Below, piece by piece: positions 16,493-24,443 of a DNA stretch of 64,000 nt. The notes under the pieces are model-generated. The model was not told the DNA's origin, ran no database searches, and was given only the letters and a program-made list of their open reading frames with translations. Origin of the DNA: Enterococcus saigonensis. Its GTDB lineage: Bacteria > Bacillota > Bacilli > Lactobacillales > Enterococcaceae. The first letter of the stretch is position 1. The number at the start of each line of letters is the position of its first letter. The stretch is from the NCBI RefSeq assembly GCF_011397115.1, contig NZ_AP022822.1, positions 598,501 to 662,500 of the forward strand, given 5' to 3'. The translations under genes and the position numbers were made by a program.

Positions 16493-17098
16493 ATGAAATA
16501 CTTATATGATGCTGGCACAGAAGATGGCAAGAAGTTATTGCTGTTACATGGTACTGGCGGTGATGAAACTTCCTTAGTAGATATTGCCCGCTTTTTAGAT
16601 GGCGGTTGTGAAATTTTATCATTTCGCGGCGAAGTAAAAGAAGATGGAATGAATCGCTTTTTTAAGCGCAATGGCTTAAACCAATTTGATCTGGATAGCC
16701 TAGAAGAAGAAACCGATAAGTTGTACGAAGAAATTAAACAAATTAGTGCAGAAAAAAATGTTCCCTTAAGTGATTGGATTTTGGTCGGGTACTCGAATGG
16801 TGCTAATATTGCGGCTCATTTATTATTAGAAAGAGAAACCGAATTAACGCAAGGTTTATTTTTCCACCCGATGTCTTTAGGTGTGCATGAAAAACAATTT
16901 AGTCTAAAAGAGAAACGGATATGGCTTTCTTTTGGTCAAGGAGATCCCATTGTCACCTTGGAATCTTTCAATGAGCTAGCGGCATCTTTTGAGCAACGGG
17001 GAGCAGATTTAACCATTAAACAAACGTCACAAGGACATCAATTATCAGCAGAAGAAGTGAATCATGCTCGCAATTGGTTGCACCATATCCCATTATAG
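16493..17098 (+). CDS. Alpha/beta hydrolase, phospholipase/carboxylesterase family
   Basis: A 201-aa cytoplasmic serine hydrolase of the carboxylesterase/phospholipase family related to MhqD-type enzymes. The oxyanion region is LLLLHGTGGDE (15-25). The nucleophile elbow is GYSNGA (S101), and the likely acid and base are D151 in GQGDPIV and H182 in GHQL. Length and triad spacing are normal for the family. GGAGGGG precedes the ATG. The substrate is unknown; MhqD relatives are linked to quinone or aldehyde stress. Single-gene unit. Confidence 0.85.
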   Translation: MKYLYDAGTEDGKKLLLLHGTGGDETSLVDIARFLDGGCEILSFRGEVKEDGMNRFFKRNGLNQFDLDSLEEETDKLYEEIKQISAEKNVPLSDWILVGYSNGANIAAHLLLERETELTQGLFFHPMSLGVHEKQFSLKEKRIWLSFGQGDPIVTLESFNELAASFEQRGADLTIKQTSQGHQLSAEEVNHARNWLHHIPL

Positions 17099-17141
17099 AA
17101 AAAGCAGCTGTCGTTTGGTTAAAACGATAGCTGTTTGTCTA
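17099..17141 (+). terminator. Probable terminator after the esterase gene
   Basis: CAGCTGTCGTTT pairs with AAACGATAGCTG across a short loop, followed by a T-rich but interrupted tail. Confidence 0.65.
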
Positions 17142-17186
17142 ATTGAAGCTCATGGATATAATCTTTGAAATATTTTTTGGTAGTTA

Positions 17187-17215
17187 CTGAAATTTATTTC
17201 AGATTGTGCTAAACT
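17187..17215 (+). promoter_or_regulatory. Predicted asd promoter with overlapping palindrome
   Basis: -35 CTGAAA (17187-17192), 17-bp spacer, extended -10 TGC-TAAACT (17207-17215). The palindrome CTGAAA-TTTA-TTTCAG (17187-17202) covers the -35 and is a candidate repressor site. Confidence 0.5.
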
Positions 17216-17274
17216 AGCCAAAATATCAATTCTTGTCAAAGACAGGCTCAAATTTATGCATAGGGGTGTAGTAG

Positions 17275-18333
17275 ATGGAAAAAGGATATCGTATCGCTGT
17301 AGTGGGAGCAACAGGAGCTGTAGGAACAAAAATGATTGAAATGTTGGAAGACACTACACTGCCAATTGAAAGTGTGAAGTTGTTGGCTTCAAAACGTTCT
17401 GCCGGGAAAACAAGAGAATTTAAAGGAGCACCTTTAACAATTGAAGAATTAGTACCAGATTCGTTTAATGGTATTGATATTGCCCTATTCTCTGCTGGTG
17501 GGAGTATTTCAAAAGTTTTTGCACCAGAAGCAGTAAAACGGGGTGCAGTTGTCGTGGACAATACCAGTCATTTTCGTATGGACCCAAATGTGCCGTTAGT
17601 GGTACCAGAAGTAAATCCGGATGCTTTAAAACGTCACAAAGGAATTATTGCCAATCCCAATTGTTCCACAATTCAAATGATGGTAGCTTTAGAACCGATT
17701 CGCCAAACTGCTGGCTTAAAACGGATTATTGTATCCACTTATCAAGCTGTCTCTGGTGCTGGAGCAAAAGCAATTGAAGAATTAAAACAAGAGGCGCAAG
17801 CTTTGTTAGACGGTAAAAGCAAAGAGGAACTAGATCCGCAAATTTTGCCTGCAGGAAGTGATAAATTGCATTATCCCATTGCCTTTAACGCGCTTCCGCA
17901 AATTGATGTTTTTGCTGAAGATGATTATACGTACGAAGAGTGGAAAATGATTAATGAAACACATAAAATTATGGAAGACGATGCCATAAAAGTTGCTGCA
18001 ACTTGTGTTCGGATTCCTGTAGTGAGTGGTCATTCTGAATCAATTTATATTGAAACAGAAAAAGAAATGACACCTCAGGCCGTTAGAGATTTGTTAGAAA
18101 AAGCACCTGGAGTGACTTTACAAGACGATCCGAGTCAACAAGTTTATCCCCAAGCTTTAAATAGTGTAGATAAAAAAGATACGTTTGTTGGTCGGATTCG
18201 CCGTGATTTAGACGTAAAAACAGGACTACACATGTGGGTAGTTTCCGATAACCTATTAAAAGGTGCAGCCTGGAATTCCGTTCAAATTGCAGAAACTTTA
18301 CATGAACTAAACTTAGTACGCGTCCCTAACTAA
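17275..18333 (+). CDS. asd: Aspartate-semialdehyde dehydrogenase
   Basis: A 352-aa NADP-dependent enzyme that reduces aspartyl phosphate to aspartate semialdehyde, the branch point to lysine/diaminopimelate, threonine and methionine. The N-terminal binding loop is VVGATGAVGTKM (9-20) and the catalytic cysteine is in ANPNCSTIQ (C130). GGGGTG lies 8 nt before the ATG. It is a single-gene unit here, 15 kb from the dap genes with which it works. No riboswitch or T-box is visible in its short leader. Confidence 0.95.
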   Translation: MEKGYRIAVVGATGAVGTKMIEMLEDTTLPIESVKLLASKRSAGKTREFKGAPLTIEELVPDSFNGIDIALFSAGGSISKVFAPEAVKRGAVVVDNTSHFRMDPNVPLVVPEVNPDALKRHKGIIANPNCSTIQMMVALEPIRQTAGLKRIIVSTYQAVSGAGAKAIEELKQEAQALLDGKSKEELDPQILPAGSDKLHYPIAFNALPQIDVFAEDDYTYEEWKMINETHKIMEDDAIKVAATCVRIPVVSGHSESIYIETEKEMTPQAVRDLLEKAPGVTLQDDPSQQVYPQALNSVDKKDTFVGRIRRDLDVKTGLHMWVVSDNLLKGAAWNSVQIAETLHELNLVRVPN

Positions 18334-18353
18334 ATACACTAGTTAATCTAAGA

Positions 18354-18430
18354 ATCTCCCAAGTAAGTGATGGTAATTTTTGCTGTTTTACGTGTGAAAA
18401 GTTATCATCCCGCTTGGGAGCTTTTTTTAT
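18354..18430 (+). terminator. Terminator after asd
   Basis: CTCCCAAG and CTTGGGAG form the base of a long hairpin with a further GATGGTAA/TTATCATC stem inside, followed by seven T. Confidence 0.85.
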
Positions 18431-18613
18431 TTTTGTGTATTCAAATTACGTAATTTTTTAAAAAAAATTTTGCTGCAAAACGCTTCCAGGACAAATTAGC
18501 AGTTTGCCGCCGCTTTTTGCTCCTTTTTAGTGTATAATGGACAGTGGCTAGTTGGGCACAGAAAAGGAAATATTATATTTATTATATAGAAAAAATTTGA
18601 GAGGTGAATGTTT

Positions 18614-20293
18614 TTGAGTAACATCAAGATCATTCCATTAGGCGGCGTTCGAGAAAACGGCAAAAATATGTACATCGCCGAAGTGGAAGATGATATTTAT
18701 GTATTAGATTGTGGGTTAAAATACCCTGAAAATGAATTATTGGGAATTGATACTGTAATTCCTGACTTTACTTATTTAGTAGAAAATGCAGATCGCGTTG
18801 TCGGTGTCTTTTTGACCCATGGACATGCCGATGCCATTGGTGCACTGCCTTACTTTTTAGAAAAAGTTGACGTACCTGTATTTGGAACCAAATTAACCAT
18901 TGAGTTAGCCAAAATTGGCGTTCAAAAAAATGATGCTACTAAGAAGTTTCGAGATTTTCATATAATCGATGAGCATACAGAAATCGATTTTGGTACAACA
19001 ACAGTTGGATTTTTTAGAACTACGCATTCCATTCCGGATTCTGTAGGAATTACATTAAAAACATCAGTCGGCAACATTGTTTACACTGGTGATTTTAAAT
19101 TCGATCAAGCTGCCGTGCCAATGTATCAAACAGATTTTGCACGGATTGCAGAAATTGGTAAAGAAGGTGTTTTGGCACTTTTAAGCACCTCTAGTAATGC
19201 AGAAAATGCTACGCCGGTTGCTTCTGAACGTCAAATCGCCGATGAAGTATATGACACGATTAAATATTGGGAAGGCCGAATTATTGTTGCCGGAGTTGCC
19301 AGCAACTTGCAACGAGTCCAACAAGTATTAAATGCAGCTTACCGTTGTAATCGTAAAGTCGTTTTAACCGGGCAAGATTTTGGCCGAATTATTCGAACGG
19401 CGATGAAATTAAATAAATTAGAATTACCTGACGAAGATTTGTTTATCACACAAAAAGAGATGAAAAACTATCCTCCCGAAGAGATTATTGTCTTAGAGAC
19501 AGGACGGATGGGAGAACCGATTAAATCATTACAACGAATGGCCAATGGTTCTCATCGAACATTACGTATCCAAGAAGGCGATTTAGTCTATATTACGACA
19601 ACGCCGACAACGGCTATGGAAACCACCGTGGCAAAAACAGAAGATATTGTTTTTCGAGCTGGTGGTACGGTAAAACAAATTTCAGATAACATGCGGGTTT
19701 CAGGGCATGCTAATCCTGATGATTTACAATTAATGTTGAATTTATTAAAGCCAAAATATTTAATTCCAATTCAAGGAGAATATCGTCAACTAGCTGCGCA
19801 TGCACAACTAGCGCAATTAACAGGGATTCCGTTGAAGAACATCTTTATCACAGCCCGTGGTGATATTTTGGAATACAAAAATGGTCAAATGTCTCAAGCG
19901 GGTTCTGTACCGGCAGAAAATGTCTTAATTGATGGAATTGGCGTTGGCGACATTGGTAATATTGTATTACGCGATCGTAAAATTTTATCAGAAGACGGTA
20001 TTTTTATTGCGGTTGTGACTATCAATCGTCGTGAGAAAAAAATTGTTTCAGCGCCGCAAATTACGTCACGAGGCTTTGTCTATGTGAAAGCAAGTCGTGA
20101 TTTGATTCGCGAAAGTGCGGATATGGTCAGTGAAATTGTTGAGAAGCATTTACAAGATGATGAGTTTGAATGGAGTAAACTCAAACAAGACATTCGCGAT
20201 CGTCTAAGTCGTTACTTATTTGAACAAACGAAACGACGCCCGGTTATTCTCCCAGTTATTATGGAGTCTTCCCAACGCCAAAAAAGAAAATAA
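18614..20293 (+). CDS. rnjB: Ribonuclease J2
   Basis: A 559-aa metallo-beta-lactamase/beta-CASP ribonuclease. It works with RNase J1 in mRNA decay and rRNA processing. The zinc motif HGHxDH of active J1 enzymes reads HGHADA here, and the following segment is ALLSTSSNAENA where J1 has LLSDSTN. These are the usual marks of the weakly active J2 partner. I chose TTG 18614 (MSNIKIIPLGGVREN): GAGAGGTG is 7 nt upstream, while ATG 18608 sits directly against it. A TATAAT at 18533-18538 may be the -10. A terminator follows. Confidence 0.9.
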   Translation: MSNIKIIPLGGVRENGKNMYIAEVEDDIYVLDCGLKYPENELLGIDTVIPDFTYLVENADRVVGVFLTHGHADAIGALPYFLEKVDVPVFGTKLTIELAKIGVQKNDATKKFRDFHIIDEHTEIDFGTTTVGFFRTTHSIPDSVGITLKTSVGNIVYTGDFKFDQAAVPMYQTDFARIAEIGKEGVLALLSTSSNAENATPVASERQIADEVYDTIKYWEGRIIVAGVASNLQRVQQVLNAAYRCNRKVVLTGQDFGRIIRTAMKLNKLELPDEDLFITQKEMKNYPPEEIIVLETGRMGEPIKSLQRMANGSHRTLRIQEGDLVYITTTPTTAMETTVAKTEDIVFRAGGTVKQISDNMRVSGHANPDDLQLMLNLLKPKYLIPIQGEYRQLAAHAQLAQLTGIPLKNIFITARGDILEYKNGQMSQAGSVPAENVLIDGIGVGDIGNIVLRDRKILSEDGIFIAVVTINRREKKIVSAPQITSRGFVYVKASRDLIRESADMVSEIVEKHLQDDEFEWSKLKQDIRDRLSRYLFEQTKRRPVILPVIMESSQRQKRK

Positions 20294-20297
20294 ACCT

Positions 20298-20336
20298 AAA
20301 ACACTGAAACATTTTTAAATGTTTCAGTGTTTTTCT
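20298..20336 (+). terminator. Terminator after rnjB
   Basis: AAACACTGAAACATTT pairs with its complement around a very short loop and is followed by five T. Confidence 0.9.
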
Positions 20337-20429
20337 TATTAAGAGCGCCATTTAGTTTTTTAAGCGAAGACTAGGATAGTTAAAATCTTTTTTTTAAACA
20401 AAACATATGAAATCTTTATGAAAAACGAT

Positions 20430-20469
20430 TATACTACTCTAGTGTCGATTTTAGTGGGTAGACAATCGA
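20430..20469 (+). promoter_or_regulatory. Probable promoter -10 and operator upstream of the DHA2 exporter
   Basis: TATACT at 20430-20435 is a likely -10. Just after the expected start site lies the inverted repeat TCGATT (20445-20450) and AATCGA (20464-20469), a possible repressor site. No regulator gene is next to it. Confidence 0.4.
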
Positions 20470-20552
20470 AATAACTAGTAATCGTCAAAATGAAAAAAAT
20501 AGAAGAATTGTTTAGCAAAACGGTTTTATTTTTTTACGAAAGGAAGTTATAT

Positions 20553-21992
20553 ATGCATACATACCAAGAAGATAAGGTTGTCCAAAAAAATCGTTGGTGG
20601 ATTCTCGTTGCAGTCTCGATGTTCACTTTTATGTCTACATTAGACGGTAGTATTGTGAATATTGCGCTGCCAACTATTTCAAAAGACATGCATGTCCCAA
20701 TGAATCAGTCAGAATGGATTGTTTCCATTTATTTGATGATGGTCTGTGCTTGTTTACTATTATTTGGGAAAATCGGAGATAGCTGGGGAAAAATTAAAAT
20801 TTACCGCATTGGGACATTAATTTTTGTCTTTGGTTCTCTTTTATGTGGCTTTAATCACTCGTTAACGTTTCTATTGTTTGCGCGGGTTATTCAGGCTTTA
20901 GGTGCTGCGATGACCATGGCTACGAATACCGGAATTATCACCGAAGTTTTTCCAATGCATGAAAGAGGTCGGGCGCTAGGAATGATTGGTGCTTTTGTCT
21001 CTTTAGGCTCCATTGCCGGACCTGGTTTAGGTGGTTTAATTTTGGCGCATTTTTCATGGGCGTATATTTTTTGGATTAATGTGCCTGTTGGGATTATTAC
21101 CATGTTAATAAGTGAAAAATTCTTACCCAAAGACATTACATTAAGCGGTGAAAAAATCGACATGGGTGGTTTTGCCGCAATTGCAGCGACAATCATGACC
21201 TTTTTTGGCGGTGTCTTTTTAGGACAAGAACACGGATTTTTAACGACTATTCCATTACTATTGTTTGCTTTGGCGATAATTAGCTTTTTTGTCTTTTTAT
21301 ATGTTGAAAAGAAAGTAAAATTACCTTTGATTACTTTTAGTATTTTCAAAAATAAGGTTTTTACGATGAGTTTAGTTACAGCGTTGTTGATTTTTTCTTC
21401 TAACTTTTTTGTCAATGTTGTTATTCCTTTTTACCTTCAAAGTGCCCGTGGGCTTTCACCAAGTTATGCCGGACTTCTCATGATGGTATTTCCATTTCTA
21501 ATGGTAATTGGCTCTCCCTTAAGTGGCTATTTAACGGATAAAATGGGGCCAGAAATTTTAGTTTTAACTGGATTAGTTATGTTAGCTGTTACCCAGCTCA
21601 TGTATATGTTTATGCACGCAGATTCACCTTTGTGGTATTACGTTGTGGCAACTGCTATCATGGGATTAGGTAATTCACTATTTCAATCGCCCAATAATAC
21701 AATGGTCATGAGTAGTGTCACCAAAGAAAATTTAGGTGTTGCAGGCAGCTTGAATTCTTTTGCCCGTAATTTAGGAATGGTTATAGGTATTTCACTTGCC
21801 ACGACGATCTTATATGATGCGATGAGTTCAAAAATGGGAGAACGGGTCACAACTTATATTGCTGCGCGACCAGATGTTTTTATTTATGGAATGAAAATTA
21901 CTTTTCTAGGATCATTTTTACTTTGTTTAATAGCATTACTCTTAACGCTTTATCGGGTGAAAAAACAAGGAGGCATCAGAAAACATGTCTAA
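20553..21992 (+). CDS. MFS drug exporter, DHA2 (14-helix) family
   Basis: A 479-aa membrane antiporter of the EmrB/QacA type. Typical family marks are FMSTLDGSIVNIALPTI in helix 1, the WIVSIYLMMVCACLLLFGKIGDSWG segment around the helix 2-3 loop, and GSIAGPGLGGLI in helix 5. It probably exports toxic compounds using the proton gradient. I chose ATG 20553, preceded by AAAGGAAG. The longer frame from 20490 lacks a ribosome site and a family-like N terminus. The last 8 nt overlap ebsC. Confidence 0.9.
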   Translation: MHTYQEDKVVQKNRWWILVAVSMFTFMSTLDGSIVNIALPTISKDMHVPMNQSEWIVSIYLMMVCACLLLFGKIGDSWGKIKIYRIGTLIFVFGSLLCGFNHSLTFLLFARVIQALGAAMTMATNTGIITEVFPMHERGRALGMIGAFVSLGSIAGPGLGGLILAHFSWAYIFWINVPVGIITMLISEKFLPKDITLSGEKIDMGGFAAIAATIMTFFGGVFLGQEHGFLTTIPLLLFALAIISFFVFLYVEKKVKLPLITFSIFKNKVFTMSLVTALLIFSSNFFVNVVIPFYLQSARGLSPSYAGLLMMVFPFLMVIGSPLSGYLTDKMGPEILVLTGLVMLAVTQLMYMFMHADSPLWYYVVATAIMGLGNSLFQSPNNTMVMSSVTKENLGVAGSLNSFARNLGMVIGISLATTILYDAMSSKMGERVTTYIAARPDVFIYGMKITFLGSFLLCLIALLLTLYRVKKQGGIRKHV

Positions 21993-22461
21993 TGCAGTGG
22001 AAGAATATTTAGCAGAAAACCAGATGCAATTTGAAAGTTTTACGTTTGATGTAAGTGATGAAGATGAAGGTCGCGCTCAGGCTGAAAAGTTACAACTAGC
22101 GGGTACGACAATTTATAAGACCTTGGTTTTAAAAGGAAATAAAACGGGAACCGTCATTGCACTTGTTCCACTTGATGGGCGGCTCGATTATAAAAAAACG
22201 GCTAAAGCTTCTGGAAATCGTAAAGTGGGCTTTCCGCCAATGGAATATGTTATGGCGGCAACTGGCTATCCACATGGCGCCAATACGCCAATTGGAATTT
22301 TCATGCAACATCCTGATTACATCCAATTATTTGATACGAGTATTCTAGCTCATGAAAAAGTAATTGTTTCTAGTGGGGAATTGGGTCATAGTATCAAAGT
22401 AAAAGTAACGGATTTGATTGCTTTGATTCAGCCGATTCAAGCAGACATCTTAGCAGGATAA
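21985..22461 (+). CDS. ebsC: YbaK/EbsC family Cys-tRNA(Pro) deacylase
   Basis: A 158-aa editing-type hydrolase of the YbaK family. YbaK enzymes remove cysteine wrongly attached to tRNA-Pro; the enterococcal homologue is named EbsC. Recognisable are IYKTLVLKGNKTG, the conserved lysine in DYKKTAKASGNRKV, and GYPHGANTPIG near residue 92. It overlaps the exporter gene by 8 nt with AAGGAGG inside that gene, so it is coupled to it. A functional link between the two is not apparent. Confidence 0.92.
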   Translation: MSNAVEEYLAENQMQFESFTFDVSDEDEGRAQAEKLQLAGTTIYKTLVLKGNKTGTVIALVPLDGRLDYKKTAKASGNRKVGFPPMEYVMAATGYPHGANTPIGIFMQHPDYIQLFDTSILAHEKVIVSSGELGHSIKVKVTDLIALIQPIQADILAG

Positions 22462-22471
22462 GCATTTTAAA

Positions 22472-22534
22472 TAAAAAGCAGATACAAAATTAGGCAAAAT
22501 TTTCAACCTAACTTTTATATCTGCTTTTTTTATT
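22472..22534 (+). terminator. Shared terminator between ebsC and the RpiR gene
   Basis: AAAAGCAGATA and TATCTGCTTTTTTT form the outer stem, with TTAGG/CCTAA inside. It overlaps the stop region of the convergent rpiR-type gene and can serve both. Confidence 0.85.
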
Positions 22535-23276
22535 TTGCTGTTCGCAAGGCATAAGAATCTAAAAGTATTCGGGCCATAATCGATAAAGGTAACCGAGAGC
22601 GTACTTCGTAATCAGGGAAAAAAGAGCCCTCGGATTTAAAACCAATAAAAGGAATCTCGATATATTCCATTAGCGAAGAGTAACGGCTGGCAGTTAATAA
22701 AACCGTACCAATTTCAGCTTCATAACAGTTTTTAGCAGCAACTACCAGTTCTTCTGTTTCGCCGTTTAATGATACGAAAATTACAACGTCATCTTTGGTC
22801 AGTTTACGAGAAATATTCCGAATAATATTTGGATCGGTATGGAGTTCACAATACTTATTGGTTAATTGCAGTTTCACCATCATTTCTTGGCCAATTAATT
22901 CAGAAAAGCCTCGGGCAAATATCATAATGCGTTTAGCTGCATGAATACGTTGAATAGCATCTTCAATATTGCCGATTTCAATCATATTAATCGTTCGAAT
23001 CACTTCTTGTTCATTTTTTAGAATCGCCATTTTAATGCCTTCATCAATTTTATCTAAATGGGAAAAATTGATGTTGGAATTTTCTTTTTCCTTTAAAGAG
23101 TGCTTAAAAGCAGTAAAGCCTTCATAACCCATCTTTTTCATTGTTCGAACAATCGTAGCAGTAGAAACATTTGCCAATTCGCTTAATTTAACGATGGAAT
23201 AATGGGGAATATGTGTAATGTTTTTTTGAATGAAATCCCATAAGTATTGTTCTGATTCGCTTAATTTTGCATCCAT
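22530..23276 (-). CDS. RpiR/MurR-type transcriptional regulator
   Basis: A 248-aa regulator with an N-terminal RpiR helix-turn-helix (about 1-77; ELANVSTATIVRTMKKMGYEGF is the recognition part) and a C-terminal SIS sugar-phosphate-binding domain (about 100-235; IMIFARGFSE and FVSLNGETEE are the phosphate loops). It is divergent from the PTS/kinase/aldolase operon, and very probably controls it in response to a sugar phosphate. Whether it activates or represses cannot be read from the sequence. Confidence 0.9.
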   Translation of the reverse strand: MDAKLSESEQYLWDFIQKNITHIPHYSIVKLSELANVSTATIVRTMKKMGYEGFTAFKHSLKEKENSNINFSHLDKIDEGIKMAILKNEQEVIRTINMIEIGNIEDAIQRIHAAKRIMIFARGFSELIGQEMMVKLQLTNKYCELHTDPNIIRNISRKLTKDDVVIFVSLNGETEELVVAAKNCYEAEIGTVLLTASRYSSLMEYIEIPFIGFKSEGSFFPDYEVRSRLPLSIMARILLDSYALRTAK

Positions 23277-23361
23277 GATGGTATCCTTCCCAATCGATAT
23301 TTGCTATTTATTATTGTAACTTTTTACCAATTTGATGTACAGGGGTTATAAAAAGTGAAAA

Positions 23362-23401
23362 AATTTTCAGCGAATTTGTTTCTATTTGAAAACATTTACA
23401 T
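23362..23401 (+). promoter_or_regulatory. CodY-like box and cre-like site before the ketose operon
   Basis: AATTTTCAGCGAATT (23362-23376) matches the CodY consensus at 13 of 15 positions. TTGAAAACATTTACAT (23386-23401) matches the CcpA cre consensus WTGNAARCGNWWWCAW except for the central G. Catabolite repression of a PTS operon is expected. Confidence 0.5.
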
Positions 23402-23441
23402 CTTTACTTAATGCATAATAAAAATGAAAGGAGGGGACAAG

Positions 23442-24398
23442 ATGATTTATACATGTACCTTGAATTTGGCCATTGATCTATTTATTGAAACCGATAGTAT
23501 GAAACCTCATACGGTTAATCGAACCAAAGATGATGATATTCAAGCAAATGGCAAAGGCGTGAACGTTTCACTAATTTTAAAGCAATTGGGTGTTGATAAC
23601 ACTGCATTGGGTTTTCAAGCTGGTTTTACCGGAGGATATATTAACGATTTTTTAGCAGCAAAAGAAATTAGCACTCATTTTATTGAAGTACCCGGTATGA
23701 CCCGTATCAATGTCTTTACCCAAGTGAAACAAACAGGGGAGGAATTCAAATTAGTCAATAAAGGGCCAGAAATACCGGCTGAAAAAACTATGGAGTTTTT
23801 AACACTATTAGAAAATTTACTTAAAGCCGATGATTACTTGTGTGTGTCTGGAAGTCTGCCACAAGGAGTGTCACCAGAAATTTTAGTTGCAATTAGTAAG
23901 ATTTGTTATAAAAAACAAGTGAACCTAATTCTTGACAGTAGCTATCAAGAAGTGCTGGCGTGTCTACCATACAAACCATTTTTACTAAAACCAAATGAAG
24001 AAGAATTAGCAGCTTGGTATGACGTTACTCTCCAGACAAAGGCGGATTATCTTACTTACGGCAAACGTTTAGTAGCAGAAGGGGCGCAAAATGTTTTGCT
24101 TTCTTTAGGCGGTGACGGTGCTAACTTTATTACAAAAGATTGTGTTTTAGTAGGAAATTCTCCCAAAGGACAGGTGGTCAATACAGCCTGTGCAGGAGAT
24201 ACGTTATTAGGGACATTCATTGCAGGAATAATAAAAAAACAACCTTTAACAAAAACTTTGCAGCAGGCGATTGCAGCAGGTAGTTCAACTGCTTTTCAAA
24301 AAGGCTTAACAGATTTTTCTGATGTCAGTCAACTAGAAGAACAAATCAACATTACAGTAATTAAAGAAGACGTTAAAAAAGATGAAGTCTTAGCTTAA
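23442..24398 (+). CDS. PfkB-family hexose-phosphate kinase (LacC/FruK-like)
   Basis: A 318-aa sugar-phosphate kinase of the ribokinase/PfkB family. N-terminal MIYTCTLNLAIDLFIE, then ANGKGVNVSLILKQLGV (substrate loop) and the C-terminal NTACAGDTLLGTF with the catalytic Asp of the GAGD-type motif, are clear. ATG 23442 is used because AAGGAGGGG lies 7 nt upstream. With a fructose-type PTS and a LacD aldolase downstream, it should make a ketose 1,6-bisphosphate. Tagatose-1-phosphate is my preferred substrate; fructose-1-phosphate or tagatose-6-phosphate are alternatives. Confidence 0.85.
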   Translation: MIYTCTLNLAIDLFIETDSMKPHTVNRTKDDDIQANGKGVNVSLILKQLGVDNTALGFQAGFTGGYINDFLAAKEISTHFIEVPGMTRINVFTQVKQTGEEFKLVNKGPEIPAEKTMEFLTLLENLLKADDYLCVSGSLPQGVSPEILVAISKICYKKQVNLILDSSYQEVLACLPYKPFLLKPNEEELAAWYDVTLQTKADYLTYGKRLVAEGAQNVLLSLGGDGANFITKDCVLVGNSPKGQVVNTACAGDTLLGTFIAGIIKKQPLTKTLQQAIAAGSSTAFQKGLTDFSDVSQLEEQINITVIKEDVKKDEVLA

Positions 24399-24443
24399 AC
24401 AGTGGTTTTAACAATTAAATTTAATGAAATGAGGAGTGTCGAA

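Noticed and set aside
20490..20552. Longer N terminus for the DHA2 exporter
   Set aside because: No ribosome site precedes it, and it overlaps the predicted operator region; the ATG at 20553 has AAAGGAAG.
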